64,000 nucleotides of DNA, taken from Utricularia gibba. Taxonomy: Eukaryota; Streptophyta; Magnoliopsida; Lamiales; Lentibulariaceae. Where the stretch lies: positions 558,001 through 622,000 of the forward strand of contig NEEC01000012.1 in NCBI GenBank assembly GCA_002189035.1, given 5' to 3'. The notes below the pieces were generated by a model that was given only the letters and a program-made list of their open reading frames with translations, was not told the origin of the DNA and ran no database searches. Position 1 is the first letter of the stretch, and every line of letters starts with the position of its first letter. The translations under genes were made by a program, and so were the position numbers. This document shows, one piece after another, positions 24,775 through 37,452 of this stretch.

Positions 24775-26018
24775 TCTCATATCTATCTTCATCAGAGTAT
24801 GTAAACAAAGGCCAAGTGGAATCTCTCAGTGGTCAGAATTTTAGAGTCAGGTTGGTTACTCTTGTTTCTGACGCCCATCCGCTGCATCTAGTGTACAGGA
24901 AGGATGACGCAGCACACACCCACATGAATAGGTGACTCATTTTCTAGTAACCGTCTGCCCGGCTCCATAAATATCACCATAACTCGAATAAACACTGGTG
25001 CCAGCTTCACACGTTATCTCATCTGAAGAAAAACAGCTTATGGTTGTGATTTTCTCCTCTCTTTCATGTTGTTTGTTAGGAACCATTTACTCCACGCTGG
25101 TATTCCAAGGAAGTTTTCCGACCCCATTATTGATCACGATTTTGTTAGCACGTTTAAGTGCCATGTATCTAACTAGCATGTTCCTCTCCTACCCCACTAT
25201 TGTCTGTAAACCAGGTACAAGTCTTGAATGCTAGTAGTCCTAAAGTCTTGTGATTTTGTTTGTTGGTATCATAAATGCGATGCAGGAATGGTTTGCCTTG
25301 TGGGCTAGTGAAGATGGGCAACATTGAAAAGCTGATATTTCTTTGGAAATGAGTTGGTTGAGATCCAGACCCCCGTTTCTCCTATAGGACGTGTGGGGGG
25401 ACTGGACTGGATAGGTGGTATCACTAAATCTGCATGCCTGTGATCCTTCTGTTTATTGCTGCGCTCATGTACGATCTCCAAAAGGCTTTATTGGGGTTTT
25501 TGACAAGATCAGGATCCCGAAAAGCTCTTTTTCTTGCAATTATATCTCTCTTTTTGCTATTTATCGTGCACTTAACCATATCACGGAGAGTGCCCACCTA
25601 CTCAGCGTTGGACGTTGTGTTTATTCTGGAAAATAAGCAAACCAGAGGTCGATGATGTTGGGACAAAGTGGTGCCCAATTCGAAATTTTGAATCATCCAC
25701 GTTTTCCACTTGTGTTAGTGATCGCTGTCGCTCTTATTCACCATGACCCTTTATCTTGAGTTTATCAGAGTTATGGCTTATTGCTTCTGTATTACAGATA
25801 TCCAGGCACAGCCAACCACCCCTTGTCAACAATTCCGTCGAAGTACTAGCGAGTTCACCACCATGTCATGCTTTTGAACTGGTGCAGGCGAGAAATAGTC
25901 TTTCAACCTACCCCCATCCTGACCCCGTACGTGTGCTCCATTTTTAGGCCCTGTGCGTATGCATATTCCTCCGGCGAAAGGGTGGTCTTTCCTCTGAAGC
26001 TGGTTCCTGTTTTCTTTT
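24775..26018. other. Spacer and probable 5' region of the BOI-type gene
   Basis: GC-balanced sequence with no recognised domain. A frame at 24708-24935 continues the PPR tail after the duplication. Frames around 25415-25655 are Leu/Phe-rich but match no family I know. The last ~80 bases are probably 5' UTR of the RING gene. Confidence 0.4.
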
Positions 26019-26918
26019 ATGGCGGTTGATGCTGAGAATACGTGCTTTGAGAATATGGGTTATGGTTCCTTCACAATGCAAACCTCTCAGCAGGATTGCT
26101 TAATGGGATCTGGATTTGGTTTTCAGGATGGCCTTGGTTGCTTCCCCACGATGGAAATTCTTCATTTTGCTCCTCATGATAATCTTGTTTCTTCTTCCTC
26201 ATCATCCATGTACCCTGGTTTTCTGCCCCTGGATATCCTTCAGTCGCTGTCTTGTGAGCTTGAAAGGCAGAGAGTGGAAATGGATTGGTATCTTCAGATG
26301 GAGGTACGTACGGTGCAAAATCTCGCATTTATGCAGGCATTTCAGGACTACATTTTGATGCTGTGCACACTATTTAAGGAGGTTTATACAGTTTCTGAGT
26401 TTCATGTCTCCTACTGCGAACAGAATTCGAGAATGAGGAGCCGCCTTTTTGTTGAAGAAACCCGGCAGAGAGAAATCATAATGGAGAAATACGAATCAAA
26501 GCTGAAGAGTCTGATTCTGTGCAAAGACCAACAGCTCGCTGCTGCTAAAAACAGAGCGAAGGAGCTCAGGAACTCGTTGCAAGCTGCAGAAATGGAATCC
26601 AAGGCGTGGCAGAAGGTAGCTGCTGAGAAGGAAACAACCCTCTCGTTCCTCAGAAACAGTCTCAAGGCAGCGCAAGCTCAACAACGCGAAATGGCGTCCT
26701 CCTGCGCTTCTTCTTCTTCTTCCTCAGGATCAAAAGCAGCACAGCAGAAGAAGCAGGAAGAGCCCCTGGGTTGCCAACTGTGCAAAACGAGAAGCTCGTG
26801 CTGTGTTTTCTTCCCTTGCAGGCATCTTTGCTGCTGCAATCAATGTGAAGCTCTTTTAGATCACTGCCCTGTCTGTGGAACAGTTAAGGAAGCAAGTTTA
26901 GAGGTGCTGCTGGCGTGA
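26019..26918 (+). CDS. BOI-type RING ubiquitin E3 ligase
   Basis: Member of the plant BOI/BRG family (S-type RING), which restrains cell death and interacts with DELLA proteins and MYB factors. Order: a Ser-rich, aromatic N-terminus (1-75); coiled coil starting LSCELERQRVEMDWYLQME and continuing RMRSRLFVEETRQREIIMEKYESKL; a WRD-like segment (RAKELRNSLQAAEMESKAWQKVA); a Ser/Gln linker; and a C-terminal RING C3HC4 (CQLCKTR, CCVFFPCRHLCCCNQCE, CPVCG) ending VLLA. A candidate intron at 26304-26423 (GAG|GTACGTACGG ... CGAACAG|AAT) is 120 nt with no stop. Its translation interrupts the coiled coil and is unlike the family, so splicing to about 259 residues is preferred. The unspliced frame codes for 299. 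ATG at 26019 is the first in frame after the 5' region. Confidence 0.9.
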   Translation: MAVDAENTCFENMGYGSFTMQTSQQDCLMGSGFGFQDGLGCFPTMEILHFAPHDNLVSSSSSSMYPGFLPLDILQSLSCELERQRVEMDWYLQMEVRTVQNLAFMQAFQDYILMLCTLFKEVYTVSEFHVSYCEQNSRMRSRLFVEETRQREIIMEKYESKLKSLILCKDQQLAAAKNRAKELRNSLQAAEMESKAWQKVAAEKETTLSFLRNSLKAAQAQQREMASSCASSSSSSGSKAAQQKKQEEPLGCQLCKTRSSCCVFFPCRHLCCCNQCEALLDHCPVCGTVKEASLEVLLA

Positions 26919-28554
26919 GAAGAGAATCAGATGAATGCAGAAAAGCCCCGTAAGGGGAAACAAAAAAAGAGAGAAAGCAAAAGCTGCTAGCAACAGTAGT
27001 TTTCCGCCGGTGATTTGGGTTCCCCTTTTCCGTCATTTTCTTTTTGGTGTTCGGGGCTGCTGATACCTGGACCAAATCCTAGGAGGCCTCTTTTCCTCGG
27101 AGATAAATGCCATTTAAGCGGACTCTGATTTGATTTGCACTCTCCAGGATTTTGCTTCCACAAGTCTAGAGAGAGAAAACGGCTCACTGCCAGTGAATCC
27201 CTGTAGTAAATTTGCGTGATTCATGAGGTGAAGGTAATTTGGGTGAACGTCATCTCCAGCGGTGGCCGGCGGCAGCGGCGGCTTCAGGTAATTAGCGCTA
27301 CTGTACTTCGACTCAAGTCCGTAGGGATGAAGGAAACCGAAGGTAGCGGAATTATACGAAGTTTTTGTTTTGGTTTGATAAATAGATTACATTATTAAAA
27401 TATTAAATTACAAATAATAAAATTAACTTTTTAATATAAATATAATAAGATTATAAATCATTAAAAAACAAATAATGATTTTTTAAATTTAAACAGATAT
27501 TTTATATATAATAACTTTATTATTTTTATATTTTATAAATTAAATATATCATTTTATATAATTATGTTTAAAAAAATTTATAGCAATATTAATTTATTTG
27601 TATTAAATAGTTTTTTTAAAATATATATTAAATAGCTTAAATTATTTTAAAACATTAAGAAAATAATATACAGTTAATTAATAATTTTACTAATAATTAA
27701 ATAATTAAACATATTTTTTATTATAAAATTCATTTATTTTACAAATCAAATAAAAATATAATTTATTTCACAAATAATTTTTAAATATCATCTATTTTGA
27801 AAACAAAAAATAAAAAATACATCTAAATAAGTTATTTTCACAATAAAATAATATCATTTAAAAATATTCACTCAACGTATGTATTATAATATAAAATGAT
27901 TATTATGTAATAAATTATGAAGTGCAATTGATAATATCTAATATTATTAGACAATTCTTTTTATTATTAATTTGTGTAAATAATATTATTCTTATATTAA
28001 ACTCACACATATATCATTTGCATTTTCGATTTGCAGAATAATCTTTTTGAACTAAGTTGATGAAATATATCATTTTGTATTTTTCTTTGCAAAATACATT
28101 TTAAACATACCATTTTTATTTACGAAATGTAATTAATGGTCATAAATCCATATACATTAAAACAAAATCAAGCACACGTACTATTTTGTGGGTGGTTGAA
28201 TATTAAATCCTATTTCTATTTTCCTCACAACTTATTTTTACCTCAAGTTTAGATTTCCTGAAATAAGTTTTTACACATAATCACCATGTCCAAGATTTCC
28301 ATCCACGAATTTTCTAATTAAAATATCCTAAGAAATCAATACCTCAATTTTGTGATATATGTTTGTGAGGCAGTAAATTTTCTTCCGGTGAAATCTATAA
28401 TTTCATTGTAACAGATTATCGAGATTTCATAACATTAAGTAAATATAGTTGTAGATTTTCATGTTATTCGTATGAAAACCAAGTTTTACTTTATATTAAG
28501 TAGAAGCAAAATAAAAATACATAAAAATATAATTTCTTAACATTTTTCAAAATG
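26919..28554. other. 3' flank, then very AT-rich intergenic DNA
   Basis: 26919-27370 is GC-balanced (3' UTR and flank of the RING gene). From 27370 the sequence becomes long A/T runs with no coding or repeat structure that I can name. Confidence 0.4.
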
Positions 28555-31290
28555 ATGTATTTTGCAAACCGAAAACATAAAATGATGTATTTAACCAACT
28601 CAACTCATACACATCATGTTTTGTAACACTTGTATCACAAATAATATTTTATGATACAAAATTACATATAAACACCCAATTGAATTATTTTGATCTAATG
28701 TTTGATTTGAACAAAAAAGGTAATTATAAAAAATGGATTTACTACTTTGAAAATAACATTTTTAGTTTATGTAAAACACAAAACTATTATTGTCACCATA
28801 TTATTTCAATGTCATTCCAAATGGATGATGTAATTTGATTTAAATCACGTTCATGCACGTTATCATTGAAATATTCAACATCTTCACTTAAATAATTCAG
28901 TTTTAATTTTATATCATCTTCATCATTATAACACCTAATATAAATTATATATATCCATTGTAACAAGAACTAAAATCTTTTGTGTCCTACACGAGTAGTC
29001 TCCTGATATATTGATAATCATTTGTAATTCATAAGGAAAATTGAACTCAATTTTAGATCTTCTTTGGATCTCTAAAATGGTCCACAATACTAAACTTTAC
29101 AAGATGATATTGTTCTTCCTTGTAAATAGTGCCAATAAACTATATGCGTTGTCATACCCTACATCACATAACTAATATTTCCCTAAAATACAACATCTAT
29201 TTTAATATTTAACGTATAATCTTTCTTCTTGTTTTTCAAACTAAATCTTTCTTCTTGTTTTTCAAACTAAATCTTTCTTTTGTTTTCGGTCTTTTTTGAG
29301 TCTTTGTTTGAAAAAAAAAAATCCAATAACAATTCCATGTGGATACGATCTTATTTTATTACTTCAACGGTTTCTATGCACTTGCAAAATCTTCATCAAG
29401 TTTTTGGCGCCGTTGCCGGTGAATGGTATTCCTTCGGATTTTCTTTTCTGATTTCGTTTTAGGTTATTTCTTATTTTTCTGTTATTTTTGTTGTTTTTCT
29501 GTGATTGCGCACTTGCGCAAGCAACTTTTGTTTTCGATTTTCGTTCATCATTTTCTTGTATAAATATGAGGAGGCTTGATCAAAATGTAACATTTAATCT
29601 CGAATTCGAGAAAATTGATAGGCGAATTAGATCAAGAAACCGGTCTACACACCAATATTATCCTTTGGTGGTAGATTCTAGGATGCGTCTCGGAAGATGG
29701 ACGACTTGTTTTATTCTGAAGAATCACGTGTTGAGAGATGCATTCTTGAGCACAAATCACATGACCATCAGGTAAATTATTTGATTTCATATTCAAAATT
29801 GACGCCTTCACGCAGGTACAATAGGGATGAATTGATGCTTGCGCAAGCATGGACGAAAAAACAAAATATTACTACACCAGAGAAAGGACTGTGAATGAAT
29901 CTCATGCTTATTGTAATGATGTTGGGTACGAAAAAAATTGGGGGACCAGAAATCAGCAATACACCATGTATCAATCTTATTCATTGTTAAATTCAGAGGA
30001 TAACAATTCATTGTATCAATCTTCTGAAGATGAAGAGTTAGACGTTTCTAGTGAAAGACAAATTTTACTTTATATCGATTACAAAAAAAATTTAAAAAAA
30101 CGAAAATATGTGAATATGTATTTTTCCAAACTTTTTCAAAAAGTTTTATTTTGCAAATCGAAAACGTAAAATGATTTATTTCATCAAATTAATCAATATA
30201 CATCATGTTTTGTAGTACTTATATCACAAATAACATTTTGTGATACAAAACTAAGTAAAATATCTAGTTAAATCCTAATTTATCAAATGTTTGACTTAAA
30301 GTCTCAAACAAAAAGTTTGTTATAAAAAATAGATTTATTTCTTTGAAAATAACATTTTTAGTATATGCAAAACATCAAACTATTGCCATCACCATAATAT
30401 TTCAGCACTTTTCCAAATGAATGATGCAATTTGATTCTAGACAATGTTCATATACATATTATCATTAAAATATTGAGTATCTTCTCTTAAACAAATTCAG
30501 TTCATAATCACTAATGAATTGCATCTCAATATCAATTTTATGTCATTTTCATCATTATTGCACTTAATATTAATGATGTATACCTACTATTACAAGAACT
30601 AACGTAAGCAATATTCTGTAAAACTTTTATAACTTATTTTTACTTTTGTAGATATAATTTTGAAAAGTAAAAGTAAACTTAACAAAATAAAAAATAAATT
30701 CAAGTGTTATAAACAAATTTTTACTTTTGAACTAAATTTATTTTTATTTATAATTTTCATTATCTTTAATTCATCACATTCTAAATATTGATTCATTAGA
30801 TTCTAGTGTTCAATATCATGATATGAAAGGCATGTTGATAGAAAAGATTACAATCAAACAACTAGTTGAGAAATTGAAGAACTCCAATTAGTAACGTATG
30901 TAATCCATTCACCTAAATAAAAAGAAAACAAGTAAAATAGAAAAAATTTACAAAATACCATAAGCAACAACCCTAATAAAAAGTACTCTTGAATTCTATA
31001 CTACAAATGCTGGTTGATGAATTTTGGGAGAAGTTTTCACAAACCTCTGAAAATCATACATGATGTAATTTTTGTAAAAGTTTTTTTTATCATATGATTT
31101 TAAAAGTACTTTTGAAAAGAATGAGGTTCTCAAAAAAATAACTTTTATTTTCATGCAAGTAAAACTTAATCATAAAAGTTTTGCAAAACATTCTTATATT
31201 CTCTTGATATGCTGATAATCAATTTGAATCCGTAGGAAATAGCAAATTCAATAATAAATCTTCTTTGAATATTTACACAATATGTAAAAA
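28555..31290 (+). mobile_element. Athila/Tat-like Gypsy remnant with two degenerate LTRs
   Basis: A ~420-bp segment at 28555-28975 recurs in the same orientation at 30145-30605 (shared TTTTGCAAA-C/T-CGAAAAC, CATCATGTTTTGTA, TATCACAAATAA, GAAAATAACATTTTTAGT and more). The match resumes at 28995-29080 with 31195-31280, so the right copy carries a ~590-bp insertion. Between them a primer-binding-site-like TTGGCGCCGTTGCCGG (29404-29419) directly follows the left LTR, and a gag-like frame follows (29568: MRRLDQNVTFNLEFEKIDRR). This PBS is characteristic of the Athila/Tat lineages. Only ~0.7 kb of internal sequence remains; there is no pol. Confidence 0.65.
29404..29419 (+). other. Retroelement primer-binding site
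   Basis: TTGGCGCCGTTGCCGG begins with the TGG complementary to tRNA CCA ends and matches the known Athila/Tat-type PBS. It sits at the 3' edge of the left LTR. Confidence 0.7.
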
Positions 31291-32930
31291 GTATATATCT
31301 TAACATTTTGTGATATATGATGTATTAAGAATCAATATCTTAAAATAGAGTATGTACATAGTGTTAATAGCTATGAATGGATAAAGAAATAGTAACGTTA
31401 TAGCATTACGTGTTATAATGTTATTGGCAACCATTATAGTATTGTTACTCATTTATTAAGATTATAAAATAAATCATATCACTAGAACCATTTTGGTTCT
31501 TACTGTAATTAGCATTTTTCCTACATGTGATTTTAATTCCTACAACTCATATTCTCATGTATAGATATGTTCGAATATGTTTTGACAATGATGTTCAATT
31601 AAATATTTTTTACTAGGTACTTTAGATCAATTTGGAATTGTCTAACATTTCCTAAGTGTTTTATGATTATTAAAACTACGTTGATAAAGAAAATATTGTA
31701 AAAAATAAAATCAAACTCAAATTCAATGTTATATAACATAATAAAACAATTATACATATAAGAATTCGTGTAACTAAAACTTAATTGTAAATCTTTAATT
31801 GCAAGTGTCTACATATGTATACTTTTATAACATATAAAAAAACATAAAAAATAAAAGATAAAAATAGTCAAAATATTTATTTAAAAGTTGAGATAGTGAG
31901 ATGTTTATAAGAGATAATATTTAAATCTTATATTTGGTTTACATAATAAATTTAGATAACATTTTATATCTATTTTCATTTTAAATCTTTTATTTAAATT
32001 TTTCTAATTTATTTTTAAATATTTATCTGAATTTTCAATCATGTAATTACCAAATAGATTAAGTTTTAAAAAATTATATGTAAACTATTTATTTAAATTT
32101 ATAAATATAAAAAATACTTTATTTGTTTTTTATGCTCTATAATCTTATTGTATTTATATTCACAAATTATATTGATTTCGATTATGGTTAAATTAAAATA
32201 TTTTATCTGGTAAAACATGAAAAATTAAACATGTTAAATATATTATTTTCTAAAATTCAAAATATATAAAATTAAATATCATATATTCAACCAAATTTTT
32301 AACAACCTCATCAATTCTGGAAATCAAAGTAAATAAGTATATCTATTTTACCATTCGGTTGAATAAATTGAGTACAAACAACTTTAAAAATAAATAAAAA
32401 AATATAATTTAGAGTGAGACAAAATCCATTATCATATATTGGTCAATGGTAATTAAATTAATTTTATTTTTAAGTAAAATTTTATTTTTAATAAAAACAT
32501 GATGTTTCATATTTATGTAAAACTCATGTTTTGATTTTTAAATCCACACATGTCAATTACTTAATCTAGTATTTAGAATACAAATTATTAAGTTCTTTTT
32601 CAGAATATGCTTTAATATGTGTTTCAACTTTAAAAGCATTTTTTTTGTTAATAAATGTGACAATTCAACGGAATTATTGAACTCTCTTTGTGCAATGTTT
32701 TATTTCTTTAATAAATAAATTATTATTGTATTAATTAAAGCAATAATAAAAAGGTTTTATTATTGTGAATATGACTACTATTAGTTATTAGAAAACATTA
32801 TTATGAGAAAAAAAATTAGTAGTAATAAGAAAATATAAAAATGATGAGGGAGCGCGAGAAAGAAGATCGTGGTGCGCAGAGACGCGCCTTCTCCGCCTAA
32901 GGGAACACAAACCCTCGCTAACGTTGTAGC
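31291..32930. other. AT-rich intergenic DNA
   Basis: No gene, array or inverted repeat recognised. The GC rise at about 32850 marks the 5' UTR of the next gene. Confidence 0.4.
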
Positions 32931-32956
32931 GAATTTTGGAAGGCTTCGTTGGAACG

Positions 32957-34612
32957 ATGGGGGAGCTTGGGTCTATGGTGGTCGACAAGCTCAACCAGGT
33001 TAAAAAATTAGCTCGGGAATTCGCCGACAATTTCTTCCGAGACTCCTCCGCGCGCAATCCGGTACCTACGCCCTTCAATATTCTATTTCCTTTTCCGCTG
33101 ATCTCCGACGAGTGTGGCATTTGGTTGTTGCTGTTTGCTGATTTCAATGGTGTTATGTTTCAAGACCTTGAGTCACAAGGCATGGTTAGATTTAGCATGA
33201 ATTCGTGGTGTGCCGGGATTCACTGGTCTGATTGCTGGTATTCGCCTGTTTGTTGGCCTAGGTAGAACCAAGGTGTGACGGGACCTTACTAGTGTTTAAA
33301 CCATGTGATGTACAGATTCAAATTCTCAAAAGTTTGCAACGGGAGGCGTTTTCAGATATTATGAAACTCAGGGACCGCCAAGAGAAGGTAGAAAAACTGA
33401 TGAACTTGTATAAATCGTCAAGGGGAAGTCCATTCCAAGAAGTTGGAACTCTTGTAAGAGGAAGGGTGGATGTTGCTGCAGCGTTGTTTCTAATTGATGA
33501 TGTGGATGAGCACAAGTACGAAGCGATTCAGAGAACGGGTATTCCAACGGGGATCGATGCAAGATTGACATTCAAGGCCCATCCTGGGGATAAAGACGCA
33601 CTTGTTGCTGAGTTTATCGCCAATGAAAAATCTCGAAATGATGCATTGGGAGGTCCACTTTCCCTCTCGAAAGTTGTCTACTCGGCGCATATTTGTGACT
33701 GGCTATCTGCATTCGCCATTCCCCTCGGCGCACAGTATCGAGATGCCCTGTCTGCAAAAGATTCCTATCAGGTATGTTAGAGATGAATTTTTTTAGAACT
33801 TGTGCACGGTGATCAGATTTTTATTCCTCCTGCTTTAGTTTGTTTAGACTGTATCCCTTGGCTTCAGCAGTCACCATATTATGTCATGTTTTCAGGAAAG
33901 GGGCTTCACTGATTATTCTGGGTTTGGCCCTCCAATTCTGCATCAATACAATGGTAGCGCCGTGGGCATAACGGTAACAAAGTCGAGGGTTGCCGCGTCA
34001 TTGGCTCAATTTGTTTCTGGCCTGGGAATGCAGATCAATTCTGCAGGCATGTGCACCGGTTTAGCTCACACCCACAGCACTTTTGGAGAAATTGCATTGC
34101 TGGCCTCCAGAAACACGAAGCTGTCACTGTTGGGTGTTCACCGCCAGTCCAGACCTTCCGGCCAAGGTCTCAATCTTGGAACGTTTACCCTCCCCGTAAG
34201 CATTTTCAAACGCAACCACTTACCAGAGGCGTCACTGCCGGCCCTAGGTGATGACGAAGACAGCCCGACGAGCTGGGAAAGAAGCATATCGGACAGTTCA
34301 GTTGCTCTTCTGCTCAACTCAGAAGTTGATGAGAGCAGAAGAATCGGTGGATGGGCAGAAATGAGAAACTCGGACCTAAACAACTTGGAGTGTGCAGTTA
34401 CGCTTCGTGATACGCCTGAAGATGATCTCGGCTGGGGTGTAACAGTCGGAGGGTCTCTACGGAAACTTCAGAAGTTCGACCGGTTTCAGGTGGAGGGGTT
34501 CCTGAACCTGAATTCCGGCAGCAGATTCAAGATCCAGCCTGCGTTTCTCTACGTAAAAGATGGCTCTACGCAGTTTCCAGCGCTGATGCTCCGTTGTAAT
34601 TGGAACCTCTGA
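32957..34612 (+). CDS. Conserved plant protein, putative beta-barrel outer-membrane protein (OM47-like?)
   Basis: Exons 32957-33061, 33316-33771 and 33896-34612, all phase 0 with GT-AG borders, giving 425 residues (about 47 kDa). It starts MGELGSMVVDKLNQVKKLAR, an amphipathic basic segment rather than a cleaved signal. The C-terminal half alternates polar and hydrophobic residues (GSAVGITVTKSRVAASLAQF, NTKLSLLGVHRQ, IGGWAEMRNSDLNN, GWGVTVGGSLRK, FQVEGFLNLNSGSRFKIQPA) and ends LMLRCNWNL, as beta-barrel strands do. There is no enzyme motif. Length and barrel-like pattern recall the plant mitochondrial outer-membrane protein OM47, but I cannot compare sequences, so that name is a guess. It converges tail to tail with the ALBA gene, about 300 bp apart. 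Confidence 0.85.
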
Positions 34613-34649
34613 TTACTTGCTCTAGTCCGTCCAGCAACACCCTTGAATG

Positions 34650-34655
34650 AATAAA
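34650..34655 (+). terminator. Polyadenylation signal AATAAA
   Basis: Canonical AATAAA 38 bp after the stop of the putative barrel protein, followed by T-rich sequence. Confidence 0.5.
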
Positions 34656-34911
34656 GGTGCATTTTGTTTGTTTTTTTACTGAAACTTTGCTCCACGAAAT
34701 GGTTGTGGGACAGCGAGAGATACTTGCGAAACATGTCAGAAACCAAAACTACAAAAACTTGGAAGGTTCGCCAGCGGGGTGGAGGTTAGGAATCTAAAAA
34801 GACTGACTGCATATGGCATCTTACAAAACAATGAACAAGATGAAACGAAACAAAAAGAGATATATAACTGGAGTACCGTCATAACACTGAGTTTCAACAC
34901 GTAGATATGAC

Positions 34912-36501
34912 TCAGGCAACAGCTTCGACCGGCCCATTGTTGGATCTGAAACCACCGCCCCTACGGGGGCCTCTCCCACGTCCACGTCCACGCCCTGCAG
35001 CACAGAGCTCATAGCCATCAGGTAACGAAAAATCAGACATGCAAAACTGCACTGAAAAAAGGCTGCAGTTGCCAAGTACCTCTGGGAGCTTCTTGGTGGT
35101 AACCTTCGGCATCATACTCAGTTTCCACAGGAGGACCGTTGTAGCCACCCCTTCCACGGCCATAGTAATTACGAGCCCTACCACGTCCTCTGCCCCTATT
35201 ATATCCTCGATCTCTATCATACCCGCCATCCTCGTAATCCCCGGAAGGAAAACCATTCCCTAGAAGCAGAAGAGAACATTAAATCTTCAAGAATAACGTA
35301 GCAAAGAGAAATGAATTTCCATAACTGAATGCTCAAAACAGAAAAATGTACCAGATGGGCCTCCTCTCGGTCTCCCCTCCCCCTACCCATGCGGCCTATT
35401 TGAGCAGGAGGTGATCCCTCTACAGAAGGCTATTGAGTTAGCGGTGGTCCATAAGATTCTTAAAAATATTGATACAAAAATATATACACAAGGCCGAACC
35501 TCCTTCATAGTCCAGCTCTGCTGAAACCTTGACTTGATCCGCTGGTATGGGTGGTTGGTACCTACAAGACACAGCAAATAAAGGTAAGTGCAACCGCGGC
35601 TGCAAACGAAAGACAGCAGAGAAATAAACCACAGTAAACTAGATAAGGTCAATGAGTGAAATGGTTTCGTTGGACTCCATGGCGTGTGGTGAAAGACCAA
35701 ACAGGAGCCACAAAAACTGATCAACAGAAAGAGGATTGCTCACCCAACATTTGTCTTGTCCAGCTCCTTTTTCGAGAGTGTTATAATGACCATAGAGACT
35801 TTCCTTGTAGTTTCAAGACTAATAACAAAAATAAAACATTGCACCATAAACTCATCAGATAACTCAAATCCTACGGAACGAACCATTTATCATAGTAAAC
35901 ACGAGCAAAACCCTATCCTTACGTTTGGAGCCCTTCCTCCAGTGGTTCCCATGTGTCAGTTATATCAGTGGACTGGATTGTAGTGATTTGATGAAGGCCA
36001 ACAATTCTCCTCTGAATGGGGCAACAAATAATTGACAAAAAAAAAAAAAAAGAAACGCTGAATCAAAAATTAAAAACGGAAGTAAGATTCTGCGGGAAAA
36101 AGTGGCCTGGAAAGTCCAACCTTGATTAACTCAACAATCGTGACAGTTTTATTGATGGCGCTTCCCATCGCCTTTAAAACTATCTCATCAGAACCCCTTT
36201 CCTACAGTACGGGCCGGTGACATGTCAGAGAAATATATGAGCAAAAACCCGAAAAACTCTTCTCCCTAAACATCCGAACGCCTAACCAGCGATTCTCCAG
36301 ACAATCAACCAAAAGCACGCGACAGTCACAAATAAACCCGTACAAAACAAAAAAACATAACAAGTACTGAAAAATAACCTGAAGAAGAGTCATGGCGTAT
36401 GTGATATAGCTCCGCATCTTCCCCTTGCTTGTAATCCGAATCTCGTTCTCGTCAATGGGTGTCTCCACCTTAGGCTTCTCCACCTTCTGGTATCGATCCA
36501 T
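34912..36501 (-). CDS. ALBA-family DNA/RNA-binding protein with RGG tail, one frameshift
   Basis: Eight exons on the minus strand: 36501-36379, 36201-36121, 36011-35923, 35818-35744, 35561-35500, 35419-35352, 35259-35080 and 34994-34912. The N-terminal ~110 residues form the Alba fold: MDRYQKVEKPKVETPIDENE, IRITSKGKMRSYITYA, then EIVLKAMGSAINKTVTIVELI, RRIVGLHQITTIQSTDITDTW and VSMVIITLS. A proline-rich linker and an Arg/Gly tail (RGRGRGRAR, RGRGRGRGRGPRRGGG) end EAVA. ALBA proteins bind mRNA, R-loops and translation complexes in plants. All splice phases agree except exon 6, which is 68 nt where 69 are needed. The expected frame runs GRMGRGRG then RPRGGPSG, and one G is missing among the G runs (+ strand C runs 35374-35383). 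With that base the product is 253 residues. Confidence 0.92.
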
Positions 36502-36855
36502 GCTCGGGGAGATCTGAAAAAAATAAAACGTCAAACCATGTAGGATTTCCTGAGCAGCGCAGAAAGAGGAAAGGAGATCTGTAATTCAAGAGAGAGCGGA
36601 TAAACGCAATTCAGACCTTCGTGGTCGCGGTGGTGGTGCTGCTGCTGCGGATAAACGCTACGCGAGATATGGCCTGGGTTTGTTGGTTAGAGCTGTGACC
36701 GGCCGGCCGATGCGCCCTTCATGGGTATTTATTGTCCGACATTCAATCCGTGCCCTAGCGATCCACAAATCCTAATTACCAGGTTTTCAGTGAATTCGCA
36801 AAATGGAGTTCAGTTGGTTTCGTGTGATGACCGCAGCCTTCCAAAGGAAGTCTCG

Positions 36856-36898
36856 TGGGCCTGCCAATCGGAAGGCCCAATCCATCTCCAAAAGCCCA
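36856..36898. promoter_or_regulatory. Site II (TGGGCY) motifs in the ALBA/MFS divergent promoter
   Basis: TGGGCC (36856), GGCCCA (36874) and AGCCCA (36893) lie about 360 bp upstream of ALBA and 560 bp upstream of the MFS gene. The remainder of 36502-37452 holds the two 5' UTRs and an AT-rich centre. Confidence 0.4.
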
Positions 36899-37452
36899 TT
36901 TAACCAGCCACCCGAAGCCCGCCCACACAAGCGCGGCGTTGAACCAATTCCTTATTTTTGGGATTTTTTTTCTTAAAAATACAATAAACTGAATTATTGA
37001 TTTTCATTATTTCGATTTTATCTTTTTCCAGCTTTTGATTTCTCACACTTATTCATAATAAATATATTTTTAGTTTTAAAAAATTATCCCCGATAAATTA
37101 TTTTTTGGAAAATTTCTATTTCACTTTCACACTCATTTTTTCTTACATGAAAATTTTGTGCAGAGGAGACGTCTGTGGATTCGTGTTCAAGTGTTGTTGT
37201 CGTGGAAAAAGAAGAAGCAAATGCGTAGCTCGTGGAGCACATCTTTAAATTCTAGCCATCTATCCGGCGACGGGCGTCTCCGTCTACCGTCCAAAAGAAA
37301 AAGAAAAGAAAGCAAAAGAAAGAGTGAGGAGAAGGAAGTGGGCTCGTGCTTCCCTCATTCGCAAGCCTCGCTGCTTTGCGTCTACTCCTCCGCTTTCTTG
37401 AGTCTCTCTATTTGAATTTCCCAAGGGAGGAGTCTGCTTCCTCGGAAGAGCA

